Part shown: in pieces, positions 51,322-60,447 of the stretch
Position numbering within the stretch: position 1 is the stretch's first letter
Layout: each line of letters opens with the position of its first letter
Source of the DNA: Raineyella antarctica
Lineage (GTDB): Bacteria; Actinomycetota; Actinomycetes; Propionibacteriales; Propionibacteriaceae
Length of the DNA stretch: 64,000 bases
Direction of reading: 5' to 3'
NCBI RefSeq assembly: GCF_900092135.1
Contig: NZ_FMYF01000002.1
Location: forward strand, 289,014-353,013
The notes under the pieces: generated by a model
Databases searched by the model: none
The model's input: only the letters and a program-made list of their open reading frames with translations
Told to the model about the DNA's origin: nothing
Translations under genes and position numbers: made by a program

Positions 51322-51939
51322 ATGACATCTGTCGGGGGTAAGCACGTTCGTCTGGTCGTCGTCGGGATCCTGGCAGCGGTGGCCCTGTCGGGTTGCAGCT
51401 CCGGTGGCCGTTCCTCCGATGGAGGAATGATGGGCGGGAACGGGGGCGGCGGAACCGGTGGGGCCACCACCCCGGGCTCCTCGCAGGCCCGGCTGTCCTG
51501 TACGGCGCCGGAGTCCCTGCCCGGCCAGACCGTTTCGGTCACCCTGACCGACGCGGGCATGATGAACTCACCGATGATGGGCGGCAGCGCCCCGATGGGT
51601 GAGCGCATGAGTCTTCGTGCCTCCCCGGCCAGCGTCCCCGCCGGCCAGGTCAGCTTCGTGGCCTCCAACTTCGGAGGGCGCACCCACGAGCTGGTGATCC
51701 TGCCCCTGCCCGCTGGCACCTCCGCCGGGAAGCGGGTCCCCGGCGCGGACGGCAAGGTTGACGAAGCAGGCAGTCTCGGCGAGGCGTCCGCCTCCTGCGC
51801 CGCTGGCACCGGGGAGGGCATCACCCCCGGCGCCACGGGCTGGATCACCCTCACCCTGCCGCCCGGCCGCTACGAACTGGTCTGCAACCTGCAGAACCAC
51901 TACGCCGACGGCATGTACCAGGAACTCGACGTCACCTGA
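51322..51939 (+). CDS. blue-copper (cupredoxin) lipoprotein
   Basis: A 205-residue protein with a lipobox LSGC at Cys25 and a Gly/Ser/Met-rich linker. The cupredoxin domain (residues ~100-205) shows the type 1 copper ligands His122 (RTHELVI), Cys188, His193 and Met198 (CNLQNHYADGM). A Met-rich patch (residues ~80-96) may add copper binding. It would carry electrons or store copper outside the membrane. It lies 39 bp after the hydrogenase-related operon on the same strand, so shared transcription is possible. Confidence 0.85.
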   Translation: MTSVGGKHVRLVVVGILAAVALSGCSSGGRSSDGGMMGGNGGGGTGGATTPGSSQARLSCTAPESLPGQTVSVTLTDAGMMNSPMMGGSAPMGERMSLRASPASVPAGQVSFVASNFGGRTHELVILPLPAGTSAGKRVPGADGKVDEAGSLGEASASCAAGTGEGITPGATGWITLTLPPGRYELVCNLQNHYADGMYQELDVT

Positions 51940-51996
51940 CGACCGGCCCTGAGGGCACTTCGCTGCTCCTGACGCATCGTGCGGCATGCTGAGGAC

Positions 51997-52737
51997 ATGA
52001 GCGACGCACCGGATCCCGACGCCCCGCGCACCGCCCGGCAGATCGGCCGGCAGGAGATGACCCGGCGGATCCTCGCCCGGGCCCGCGCCCAGTTGCTGGA
52101 CGCCGGCCCCGGTGAGCTGTCGCTGCGGGCGATCGCCCGCGACCTGGGGATCGCCTCCTCGGCCATCTACCGCTACTTCGCCAGCCGCGACGAGCTGCTC
52201 ACCGCCCTGCTCGTGGAGGTGTACGCCGAACTGGGCGCCGTGCTCGAGGAGGCGGACCGCGCGGTGCGGCCACGGGAGGCGTACGCCCGACGGTTCCGGA
52301 CCCTGGCGCAGGCGCTGCGGGACTGGGCGGTCGCGCACCCCTACGACTGGGCGCTGCTCTACGGCTCCCCGGTCCCCGGCTACCACGCACCCCAGGACAC
52401 CGTCCCGTCGGCCGCCGAGGCGACCGGCGCCTTCCTCGCCATCGTGTCCGACGCCTCCGGGGCCGGGTACCGGCTCCCGGCGGAACTGGCGGCACCCGTC
52501 GACCCGGCGGAGCGCGCCGCGGTGGCGGGCCTGGTCGGGATGCTGGAGGGTCCGGTCGACGAAGCGCTGCTGCTGCGCGGGATGGCCGCGTGGAGCGGCG
52601 TGATGGGGGCGATCTCCACTGAGCTGTTCGGTCACCTGAACCGTTCGGTCGTGGACCTCGACACCTACTACGCGGCGGTGGTCGACAGGCTCGTGGAGAT
52701 GAGCGGTCTGCGCGATTCCGGGGCCGCCCACCGGTAG
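51997..52737 (+). CDS. TetR-family regulator with WHG/TetR_C_13-type domain
   Basis: A 246-residue regulator. The N-terminal helix-turn-helix SLRAIARDLGIASSAIYRYFASRDEL is near residues 40-65. The C-terminal part matches the WHG type (DWALLYGSPVPGYHAPQDT). The ATG at 51997 is used; a GTG at 51979 would add six residues. It probably controls neighbouring genes or a remote target. The next gene is a sugar kinase 54 bp away. Confidence 0.85.
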   Translation: MSDAPDPDAPRTARQIGRQEMTRRILARARAQLLDAGPGELSLRAIARDLGIASSAIYRYFASRDELLTALLVEVYAELGAVLEEADRAVRPREAYARRFRTLAQALRDWAVAHPYDWALLYGSPVPGYHAPQDTVPSAAEATGAFLAIVSDASGAGYRLPAELAAPVDPAERAAVAGLVGMLEGPVDEALLLRGMAAWSGVMGAISTELFGHLNRSVVDLDTYYAAVVDRLVEMSGLRDSGAAHR

Positions 52738-52791
52738 CGTGGTGGGTGACATGGGGGGACCTGGACATGCGGTGATACCCGAGGAGGGGCG

Positions 52792-53703
52792 ATGGGGTCG
52801 AGTGGTCTGTACGGCGGCATCGAGGCCGGCGGCACGAAGTTCGTCTGCTGTGTCGGCACCGGGCCCGACGACATCCGGGCGGAGGCGCGGTTCCCGACCA
52901 CGACGCCGGAGGAGACCCTCGGCCGCTCGATCGACTTCTTCCGCGAACAGGCCACTACGGCGCCGATGGCAGCCCTCGGTGTGGCCTGCTTCGGGCCGGT
53001 CGACCTGGACCCGGCCTCCCCGACGTACGGCCATGTCACCACCACCCCGAAGCCCGGCTGGACCGGCGCCGACGTGGTCGGGACCCTGCAGCAGGCGCTC
53101 GGGGTACCGATCGGCTTCGACACCGACGTCAATGGTGCTGCCGTGGGCGAGGCCCGTTGGGGCGCCGGGCAGGGCCTGGACCCGTTCGTCTACCTGACCA
53201 TCGGCACCGGCGTCGGCGGTGGCGCGATCGTCAACGGCGCCCCGCTGCACGGCCTGGTGCACCCCGAGATGGGCCACGTACGCGTCCCGCACGACCTGGC
53301 CCGCGACCCCTTCGAGGGGGCCTGCCCCTTCCACGGCGACTGCCTGGAGGGGCTGGCCTCCGGCCCGGCACTGGCCCGGCGGTGGGGCGTGCCTGCGGAG
53401 ACGCTGCCCGCCGGCCACCCGGCCTGGGAACTGGAGGCCGGCTACCTCGCCGAGCTGATGGCGGCGCTGGTCTGCACCCTGTCACCGCGCCGGATCGTGC
53501 TCGGCGGTGGCGTGATGTCGGGGCCCGGGCTGTTCCCGATGGTGCGCAGCCGGACCCAGGAGCTGCTGGCCGGGTACGTGTCCTCCTCGTCGGTCGCGGA
53601 GGGCATCGACGACTTCATCGTGCCGCCGGGACTGGGGGAGTGGTCCGGACGCCTCGGTGCGATCGCACTCGCCCAGGCGGCCGCCGTCACTTCCACTGGG
53701 TAG
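52792..53703 (+). CDS. ROK-family fructokinase-like sugar kinase
   Basis: A 303-residue kinase. The N-terminal ATP loop is [10 protein letters not shown], the sugar region [17 protein letters not shown] with the catalytic Asp, and a phosphate loop [15 protein letters not shown]. The zinc-binding motif [16 protein letters not shown] is characteristic of ROK fructokinases. It likely phosphorylates fructose or a related hexose. It has a GAGGAGGGGCG ribosome site. Its end overlaps crgA by 17 bp on the opposite strand. Confidence 0.9.
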   Translation: MGSSGLYGGIEAGGTKFVCCVGTGPDDIRAEARFPTTTPEETLGRSIDFFREQATTAPMAALGVACFGPVDLDPASPTYGHVTTTPKPGWTGADVVGTLQQALGVPIGFDTDVNGAAVGEARWGAGQGLDPFVYLTIGTGVGGGAIVNGAPLHGLVHPEMGHVRVPHDLARDPFEGACPFHGDCLEGLASGPALARRWGVPAETLPAGHPAWELEAGYLAELMAALVCTLSPRRIVLGGGVMSGPGLFPMVRSRTQELLAGYVSSSSVAEGIDDFIVPPGLGEWSGRLGAIALAQAAAVTSTG

Positions 53704-53959
53704 CGACGACGAAGGAGGCGGCGATCAGGCCCATGCCGATCGCCAGGTTCCAGTTCCCCAGGGCGGCCATGAACGGGATCATGTAGCCGGCGACGTAGAA
53801 CACGACGATCCAGGCCACGCCGAGCAGCAGCAGGGTGAGCAGGGTCGGGATGACCCACGCGGCGGTGCCCGGGGCACCGGTCCGACGGGTGGTCTCCAGC
53901 TCGTCGCTGTTCTCGCTGTCGGCGGCGGACTTGCGCTGCTGGGACTCGGGCACAACCAC
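53687..53959 (-). CDS. crgA: cell division protein CrgA
   Basis: A 90-residue membrane protein with two helices and the conserved loop GLAWIVVFY-like stretch ([17 protein letters not shown]) and [10 protein letters not shown]. CrgA is specific to actinobacteria and coordinates FtsZ-ring and septal peptidoglycan proteins. The N-terminal 35 residues are polar, as in orthologues. It is divergent from the DUF881 gene, in the same place as in mycobacteria. Confidence 0.95.
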   Translation of the reverse strand: MVVPESQQRKSAADSENSDELETTRRTGAPGTAAWVIPTLLTLLLLGVAWIVVFYVAGYMIPFMAALGNWNLAIGMGLIAASFVVATQWK

Positions 53960-54045
53960 TCCTCGTACGGATCCTGTTGGGTACGTTGGGTAGCCTAGTC
54001 GACGACGAGAACCGGGCCGACCGGCGACCGAGGGGGAGGGACAGC

Positions 54046-54873
54046 ATGGAGGAGCCGACAGGTCCCGCGTCCCTGCGTGACACGATCCGGATGGTGATCG
54101 GCCGCGTCCGCGACCTGCGGTCCCAGCGGTCCGCCCAGACGGACGTCCCCCGGCCCCGCCGGATGTCCGGCCGACTGGTGGCGGGCCTGGCCACCCTGCT
54201 GATCTGCGTGCTGGCCGGCTACATGATCGGCACCAGCGCGGCCCTGGCGAAGGGCACCGACCTGCGTGGCGGGCGGACGACCGACCTGATCTCGATGGTC
54301 ACCGTGGAGTCCCAGCGCAACGCCGCCCTCGCCGCCCAGGTCTCCGACGTACGGGCCCAGGTCGACCGGCTGAGCGGTGCGACGGGTGCGAGTGGGGTCT
54401 CGGCGCAGCAGTTGGAGCAGGCCGCGACGAATGCGCAGACCACCCCCGTCTCCGGCCCGGGCCTGACGGTGGTGCTGAACGACGCGCCGTCCTCGGTGGC
54501 CCCGCCCGACGTGGACCCCGACCTGCTGGTGGTGCACCAGCAGGACATCCAGGCCGTGGTGAACGCCCTCTGGCAGGGCGGCGCCGAGGCGATGACGATC
54601 CAGGGCCAGCGGGTGATCTCCACGACCGGCATCAAGTGCGTCGGCAACACCGTGGTGCTGCAGGGCATCCCCTACGCCCCGCCGTACCGGATCCAGGTGA
54701 TCGGTGACCAGAACGCGCTGGAGGCCGCGCTGCTGTCCTCCCCGTACGTCAGCAACTACCAGGACTACGTGGCCGCGTACGGGTTGGGCTACCAGGAGCG
54801 CAGGGAGGACAACCTGTCCTTCCCCGCCTACTCCGGCGGCATCGAGCTGCAGTACGCCCGCCCGGCCCGCTGA
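54046..54873 (+). CDS. DUF881-family membrane-anchored protein
   Basis: A 275-residue protein with one N-terminal membrane helix (about residues 43-68), a coiled segment, and an extracytoplasmic DUF881 domain. Typical motifs are SGPGLTVVLNDAP, VHQQDIQAVVNALW, and GNTVVLQGIPYAPPYRI. Function is unsettled, but it is linked to cell division in this conserved neighbourhood. The ATG at 54046 follows GAGGGGGAGGG. Equivalent to Rv0012. Confidence 0.9.
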   Translation: MEEPTGPASLRDTIRMVIGRVRDLRSQRSAQTDVPRPRRMSGRLVAGLATLLICVLAGYMIGTSAALAKGTDLRGGRTTDLISMVTVESQRNAALAAQVSDVRAQVDRLSGATGASGVSAQQLEQAATNAQTTPVSGPGLTVVLNDAPSSVAPPDVDPDLLVVHQQDIQAVVNALWQGGAEAMTIQGQRVISTTGIKCVGNTVVLQGIPYAPPYRIQVIGDQNALEAALLSSPYVSNYQDYVAAYGLGYQERREDNLSFPAYSGGIELQYARPAR

Positions 54874-54888
54874 GGGTCCGGGGATCGC

Positions 54889-55617
54889 TCAGCCCAGCTC
54901 CACCAGCGGTGTGAGGCCCTCGGCCCGGGCCGGAGCACCGGCGTCACCGCACAGCGCCAGCCAGTTCGCGAAGATCGCATAGCCACCCTCGCTGAGCACC
55001 GACTCCGGGTGGAACTGCATGCCCTCGACCGCCAGTTCGCGGTGCCGGACCGCCATGATCACGCCGTCCTCGGTGGTCGCGGTCACCTCCAGGACGTCCG
55101 GCACCGTCTCCGGCATGATCGCCAGTGAGTGGTACCGGGTCGCGGTGAACGGCTCCGGCAGTCCGGCCAGGCACCCGGCACCGTGGTGCAGGATCGTGGA
55201 CGTCTTGCCGTGGCGCAGCTGCGGGGCCCGGTCGACCGTCGCCCCGTACGCCTCGCCGATCGCCTGCACACCCAGGCACACCCCGAAGACGGGCCGGTGG
55301 CCGGCCTGCTCGTGGATGATGTCGATGCACCGCCCGGCCTGGGCGGGCACCCCGGGCCCCGGGGAGAGCATGATCCCGTCGAACGGGTCCGCCCATCCCT
55401 CCTGGACCAGGCGCGGGTCGTCGTTGCGCCAGACCGTGACCCGGGCGCCGAGCCGGGCCAGGTACTGCACGATGTTCCACACGAAGGAGTCGTAGTTGTC
55501 CACCACCAGGATGGCCGGCCCGGTCGCCTGACCGGTCACGGCGTCCTGGTGCGCGGTCTTCTGGTGCGCGGCGTTCTCGTGCGCGGTGGGTGCGTTCGTT
55601 GCGGGTCGGTTCGTCAC
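54889..55617 (-). CDS. pabA: glutamine amidotransferase of chorismate-using enzymes (PabA/TrpG)
   Basis: A 242-residue class I glutaminase. The nucleophile is Cys114 in GVCLGVQAIGEA, and QFHPES carries the His/Glu of the triad. It supplies ammonia for aminodeoxychorismate (folate) or anthranilate (tryptophan) synthesis; without the partner subunit nearby, both are possible. The N-terminal ~33 residues (NAPTAHENAAHQKTAHQDAV) are a low-complexity extension before the family start. Its start overlaps the kinase gene stop by 4 bp, as in mycobacterial gene order. Confidence 0.92.
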   Translation of the reverse strand: MTNRPATNAPTAHENAAHQKTAHQDAVTGQATGPAILVVDNYDSFVWNIVQYLARLGARVTVWRNDDPRLVQEGWADPFDGIMLSPGPGVPAQAGRCIDIIHEQAGHRPVFGVCLGVQAIGEAYGATVDRAPQLRHGKTSTILHHGAGCLAGLPEPFTATRYHSLAIMPETVPDVLEVTATTEDGVIMAVRHRELAVEGMQFHPESVLSEGGYAIFANWLALCGDAGAPARAEGLTPLVELG

Positions 55618-57617
55618 GGCTTCTCGCTGCTCAACAGGGGGAGGGTGTAGTCGTTGCCGGGGCCGCTCGTCGCGCTGTTGTTGGCGTTGCCGCTGTTGTT
55701 GCCGCTTCCGCTGTTCGGGTTGCTGCCCGAGTTGCCCGGGGACATGGTCGCGGTCGTCGCGGTCGGCGTCGGCGTCGGCGTCGGCGCCGGTGCGGTCGGT
55801 GTCTGGGTCTGGGTCGGGGCGGCACTCGCCGTGGTCGGAGCCGCTGTCGGCTGGGGCGCGGCGGCAAGTACCACGGTGACGGCCGCGTCACGGCCGACGT
55901 TGGTGCCGGCGCCCGGTGACTGCGACAGCACCGTCCCGGCCGTGGCACTGGAATCCTTCGTGGTGAACTTCACGTTGGTCAGGCCCAGGTCCTTGGCAGC
56001 GGACTCGACCGCCTGCCGGTTGAAGCCCTTCCAGTCCGGCAGGGTGACCCGTCCGGACGCGTACGTGAGGACGACCTGCTGGCTGGGCACGATCTGGGTG
56101 CCGGAGGCCGGTTCCACGCTGAGCACGGTGTTCGCCGCCTCGGTGGAGTCGGCCGCGACGGTCCGGATGTTCGTGAAGCCTGCCGATGACAGCGCGGAGC
56201 GGGCCTCGTCGAGGCTGCGACCGACCAGCCCGTCGGGGACCTGGAGCTTCTTCGGGCCGGCGTTGACGGTTAGCGTGATCTTGGACCCGGTGTCGACCTG
56301 GGTCCCGCCGGCGGGATCCTGCGCGGTCACCCGACCGACGGTGGCGTCATCCGGACCTTCGACGCTGGTCACGCTGGGCTCGAGCCCCTCGGCACGGAGC
56401 AGTTCCTCGGCGACGACCTGGGACTTGGTCACCACGTCCGGCACCGCGACCTGCTTGGCCCCCAGGCCACCGTTGGCCCACCACACGCCGCCGCCGATCA
56501 CCAGCGCGGCCAGCACGACGGCCAAGACGGTCCACCAGGCGCGCCGCCGGCGTCGCCGGCGGGCGTCGTCGTCCACGTACGAGGTCTCGCCGGTGGAGTC
56601 GACCAGGGCCCGCTGGGGGGTCGTCGACACGCCGGCCTCGGTGGCGCCCACAGCCAGGATCGCCCGGGTGGCCAGGCCGCTCTCCGCGGCACCGGCCACG
56701 GCGGTGGCACCCAGGGCACCGGCCGCGGCGGCGTCGGCGTAGCCCTCCTGGGCGGCGAGCGGGTGCTGGCCGGCGAGGATCCGGGCGAGGTCGTCCTGGA
56801 ACTCCCGCGCCGTCTGGTAGCGGCGGTCGGGGGACTTCTCCAGCGACTTCAACAGCACGGCATCGAGGTCGGGCCCCAGCGTGGGGACGATCGTGGAGGG
56901 TGCCGGCGCCTGCTCACGGACGTGCTGGTAAGCCACCGACACCGGCGAGTCGCCGGTGAAGGGCGGGCGGCCGGTGAGCAGCTCGTACAGCAGGCAGCCG
57001 GTGGAGTAGAGGTCGGACCGGAAGCCGACCTTCTCCCCGCGGGCCTGCTCGGGGGAGAGGTACTGGGCGGTGCCGATCACCGCGGCGGTCTGCGTCATCG
57101 TCGCCTGGGTGTCGGCGACGGCGCGGGCGATGCCGAAGTCCATCACCTTCACCACGCCGCCGGCGTCGGTCAGCATCACGTTGCCCGGCTTGATGTCGCG
57201 GTGCACGATCCCGGCGCGGTGGGAGTAGCCGAGGGCGTCGAGGACGCCCTGGGTGATCTCGAGGGCCCGCTCGGAGGTGAACATGTCGCCGGAGTTCAGC
57301 ACCTGGCGCAGCGTCCGGCCCTCGACCAGTTCCATCACGATGTACGGGACGATCTCGCCGGTGGCCTCGTTGCGCTCCTCGTCGGTGTCGTAGACCGCGA
57401 CGATGTTGGGGTGGTTGAGCCCGGCCGCCGAGTGCGCCTCGCGCCGGAAGCGCTCCTGGAACGTCGGGTCGGAGGCGAGGTCGACGCGCAGCTGCTTGAT
57501 CGCCACCTCTCGCTGCAGGCGCAGGTCCCGGGCCCGGTTGACCTCGGCCATGCCGCCGCGGCCCAGCGTCGGGCCGAGCTGGTAGCGACCGCCGAGAATG
57601 CGGGGTTGGGTGTCCAT
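55614..57617 (-). CDS. pknB: serine/threonine kinase with PASTA domains (PknB-like)
   Basis: A 667-residue receptor-type kinase that controls growth and cell division. The kinase domain (residues ~10-275) has GRGGMAEV, the catalytic HRDIKPGNVM and DFGIARA. A single membrane helix follows (WWTVLAVVLAALVIGGGVWW). Outside are three PASTA repeats (VPDVVTK, VPDGLVG, LPDWKGF) that bind muropeptides, then a Pro/Thr and Asn/Gly/Ser-rich tail of about 70 residues. It lies between pabA and pbpA; no second kinase (pknA) is found in this cluster. Confidence 0.95.
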   Translation of the reverse strand: MDTQPRILGGRYQLGPTLGRGGMAEVNRARDLRLQREVAIKQLRVDLASDPTFQERFRREAHSAAGLNHPNIVAVYDTDEERNEATGEIVPYIVMELVEGRTLRQVLNSGDMFTSERALEITQGVLDALGYSHRAGIVHRDIKPGNVMLTDAGGVVKVMDFGIARAVADTQATMTQTAAVIGTAQYLSPEQARGEKVGFRSDLYSTGCLLYELLTGRPPFTGDSPVSVAYQHVREQAPAPSTIVPTLGPDLDAVLLKSLEKSPDRRYQTAREFQDDLARILAGQHPLAAQEGYADAAAAGALGATAVAGAAESGLATRAILAVGATEAGVSTTPQRALVDSTGETSYVDDDARRRRRRRAWWTVLAVVLAALVIGGGVWWANGGLGAKQVAVPDVVTKSQVVAEELLRAEGLEPSVTSVEGPDDATVGRVTAQDPAGGTQVDTGSKITLTVNAGPKKLQVPDGLVGRSLDEARSALSSAGFTNIRTVAADSTEAANTVLSVEPASGTQIVPSQQVVLTYASGRVTLPDWKGFNRQAVESAAKDLGLTNVKFTTKDSSATAGTVLSQSPGAGTNVGRDAAVTVVLAAAPQPTAAPTTASAAPTQTQTPTAPAPTPTPTPTATTATMSPGNSGSNPNSGSGNNSGNANNSATSGPGNDYTLPLLSSEKP

Positions 57618-57637
57618 ACCGGTTGAACCTCCCGGGC

Positions 57638-59071
57638 TCACATGAGTGCCTGCATCACGGACTTGGCGATCGGGGCGGCAACGACGTTGCCCCCGATCTC
57701 CGAGCGCGGGATGTTGGCTGATTCGACGAATACTGCCACGGCGATCTTGCGGTTGTTGTTCTCGGCGAATGACGTGAACCAGGCGTACGGTGGCCGGTCC
57801 TTGGTCGTCTGGGCGGTGCCGGTCTTGCCGCCGACGGTCAGGCCGCTGATCTGGGCGTTCGTGCCGGTGCCGCGTTCGACGACGTTGACCATCATGCCCT
57901 GCAGCTTCTGGGCGTTGGCGGCCGACATGGCCTGGGACAGCTGGGAGGCCTGGGTGGTCTTCACCGGGGTCAGGTCCGCGGCCCGTACGGTGCTGACGAT
58001 GTAGGGGCGCATCACCTTGCCGTCGTTGGCGATGCCGGCCGAGACCATCGCCATGTGCAGCGGGTTGGAGGCGACATCGAACTGGCCGATCGCACTGAGG
58101 GCGGTCTGGGCCGGATCGGGGTTCTGCGGGAACTGGGCCGCGACGCCACCGACGTCGGACAGCTGGTAGCCCCAGCCGAACTTGTCGGCCTGCGTGCGCA
58201 GCGCGGCGCCGCCGAGCTGGATGCCGACGTTGGCGTAAGAGGTGTTGCACGACAGCTGGAGCGCGCGGTCGAGGGTCTGCTTGCCGTCACCGCACTGGGT
58301 CTCGTTCGGCAGCTTGGTCCTGGTGCCGGGCAGGGTCAGCGCCGACGGGGTGTCGATCTCGGTGCTGGGCTGCATGCCACTCTCCAGGGCGGCGGCCGCG
58401 GTCACCAGCTTGAAGGTCGACCCGGGCGGGTAGATCTCGTTGGAGGCGCGATTGACCAGTGGCTTGGCCGGGTCGGCCAGCAGTGACTCGTACGCCTTGC
58501 CGGCGGCTCCGATGTCGGTGCCGGACAGCGGGGTCGGGTCGTACGAGGGGTGCGAGACCATCGCCAGCACGGCGCCGGTCTGGGCGTCCAGGGCGACCAC
58601 GCCACCGGTCCGGTTGCCGAGGGCCTTGGCCGCGGCCTGCTGCGCCTTGGGATCGATAGTCGTCTCCACGGTCGCACCGACCGGCTTGCGACCGGTGATG
58701 GTGTCGACCAGCCGGCGGACGAACAGCGAGTCCGCGGTGCCGGCCAGCTCGGGGCCGTACGCCCGCTCCAGGCCGGACGACCCACGGTCGTACGAGTTGA
58801 AGCCGGTGATCGGGGCGTAGAGCTCACCGTCGGAGTAGGAGCGTACGTAGGCGAACTGTCCGCCGGAGGTGGGCTGGGAGGTGGCCAGGACGGTCTTGCC
58901 CGCGACGATGGCGCCGCGCTGGGCGCCGAACTGCTCGTCGCGGACGCGGCGGTTCTGGGCGTTCGCGTTGAGCGAGCCCTGCTGGAAGACGATGATCTGG
59001 GTCACCTGCACCAGCAGCGCGGCGAACATCACCATCGCGACCAGCGCGATGCGTCGGATCGGCTTGTTCAT
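57638..59071 (-). CDS. pbpA: penicillin-binding protein PbpA (class B transpeptidase)
   Basis: A 477-residue transpeptidase with an N-terminal membrane helix, a dimerisation domain, and a catalytic domain with the SxxK motif in GSTFKLV, SCN (in LSCNTSYANVG) and KTG (in GGKTGTAQT). It cross-links septal peptidoglycan with RodA/FtsW. The stop lies 20 bp before the kinase start, and its start overlaps the rodA stop by 4 bp. The C-terminus is free of PASTA domains. Confidence 0.95.
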   Translation of the reverse strand: MNKPIRRIALVAMVMFAALLVQVTQIIVFQQGSLNANAQNRRVRDEQFGAQRGAIVAGKTVLATSQPTSGGQFAYVRSYSDGELYAPITGFNSYDRGSSGLERAYGPELAGTADSLFVRRLVDTITGRKPVGATVETTIDPKAQQAAAKALGNRTGGVVALDAQTGAVLAMVSHPSYDPTPLSGTDIGAAGKAYESLLADPAKPLVNRASNEIYPPGSTFKLVTAAAALESGMQPSTEIDTPSALTLPGTRTKLPNETQCGDGKQTLDRALQLSCNTSYANVGIQLGGAALRTQADKFGWGYQLSDVGGVAAQFPQNPDPAQTALSAIGQFDVASNPLHMAMVSAGIANDGKVMRPYIVSTVRAADLTPVKTTQASQLSQAMSAANAQKLQGMMVNVVERGTGTNAQISGLTVGGKTGTAQTTKDRPPYAWFTSFAENNNRKIAVAVFVESANIPRSEIGGNVVAAPIAKSVMQALM

Positions 59072-60447
59072 GGGCGTGCCTCCGTGGTCGGGACGGAGAT
59101 GAGCTGGGTGCTGTCGTCGGCGATGCTCAGCTCCCCGGACGTGGCGACCGGTTTGCGGACCTGGTGGGAGATCACCAGCAGCAACCCGACGATCATCCAG
59201 TTGACGATCATCGACGTGCCGCCCTGGCTCATGAAGGGGGTGGTCAGGCCGGTCATCGGCAGCAGCCGGATGACGCCGCCGGTGATCAGGAACACCTGCA
59301 GGGCGAACACGAACGACAACCCGGTGGCCAGCAGCTTGGAGAAGTCGTCGCGGGCGGCCAGGGCGATCCGGAGCCCACGCATGACGAACAGCGCGTAGAC
59401 CATGATCAGGGCCATCAGGCCGGTGATCCCCAGCTCCTCGCCGATGGCGGCCGAGATGAAGTCCGACTTCGACAGCGGCGTCAGGCCGGGCCGGCCCAGC
59501 CCCCAGCCGCGCCCGAGCAGGCCGCCCCAGGCGAAGCCGAACTGGGCGCTGATGATCTGCAGGTTCTGGTCGAAGTTGTCGAACGGGTGCAGCCAGGCGT
59601 CGATCCGGACCTGGACGTGGTGGAGGGTCGAGGCTGCGAACGCGGCGGCGCCGAGGGCCAGCGCGCCGATCACCAGCCAGCCGGGACGCTCGGTGGAGAC
59701 GTAGAGCATCACCACGAACAGGCCGAAGAACAGCATCGAGGTGCCCAGGTCGCTCTGCGAGACCAGCACCAGCAGGCTGACCGCCCACATCACGCCGATC
59801 GGCAGCAGGTCGCGCGGACGGGGGAAGCCGATGCCCAGGAAGCGCCGCCCGACCACGGCCAGCGCGTTGCGCTTGTCGACCAGGTAGGAGGCGAACGCGA
59901 TGGTCAGCAGCAGCTTGGCGAGCTCACCGGGCTGGAAGGAGAACCCGGCGACCCGGATCCAGATCCGGGCGCCGTTCAGCTCCACGCCCAGGCCTGGCAC
60001 CAGCGGCAGCAGGAGCAGCACCAGGCCGGCCAGGAACAGCGAGTAGGTGTAGCCCTGGAGCGGCCGGTGGTCGCGCAGCACGGCGATCACCAGCACCGCG
60101 AGGAGCATGCCGAGGCCGGTCCAGATCAGCTGGACCAGGACGTCGTTGCGCGGGGGGTCCGGGATCAGGTCGATCCGGTGGATCATCGCCAGGCCGATGC
60201 CGTTCAGCAGCAGGACGCTGGGCAGGATCAGGGGATCGGCGTACGGGGTCCGCCACCGCACCACGATGTGCATCAGCAGCCCGAGCCCGAACCACAGCAG
60301 GCTGACCGCCCACATGTTGGAGGGCAGCCTGCCCTGGAGGTTGATGTGGGTCAGCGCGTAGCCGGCCAGTCCGATGAACTGGGCCAGCAGCACCATCGCC
60401 AGCTCGACGTTGCGACGCTTGCGGTGGACGACGACGGATTCAGCCAT
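59068..60447 (-). CDS. rodA: FtsW/RodA/SpoVE-family glycosyltransferase
   Basis: A 459-residue SEDS protein with ten helices. Conserved motifs are RIWIRVAGFSFQPGELAKL (with the catalytic Glu-bearing loop), QSDLGTSMLFF and the C-terminal MTGLTTPFMSQGGTSM. It polymerises lipid II together with PbpA. The ATG at 60447 overlaps the phosphatase stop by one base; a GTG two codons upstream is the alternative. RodA versus FtsW naming follows gene order, not sequence. Confidence 0.95.
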   Translation of the reverse strand: MAESVVVHRKRRNVELAMVLLAQFIGLAGYALTHINLQGRLPSNMWAVSLLWFGLGLLMHIVVRWRTPYADPLILPSVLLLNGIGLAMIHRIDLIPDPPRNDVLVQLIWTGLGMLLAVLVIAVLRDHRPLQGYTYSLFLAGLVLLLLPLVPGLGVELNGARIWIRVAGFSFQPGELAKLLLTIAFASYLVDKRNALAVVGRRFLGIGFPRPRDLLPIGVMWAVSLLVLVSQSDLGTSMLFFGLFVVMLYVSTERPGWLVIGALALGAAAFAASTLHHVQVRIDAWLHPFDNFDQNLQIISAQFGFAWGGLLGRGWGLGRPGLTPLSKSDFISAAIGEELGITGLMALIMVYALFVMRGLRIALAARDDFSKLLATGLSFVFALQVFLITGGVIRLLPMTGLTTPFMSQGGTSMIVNWMIVGLLLVISHQVRKPVATSGELSIADDSTQLISVPTTEARP

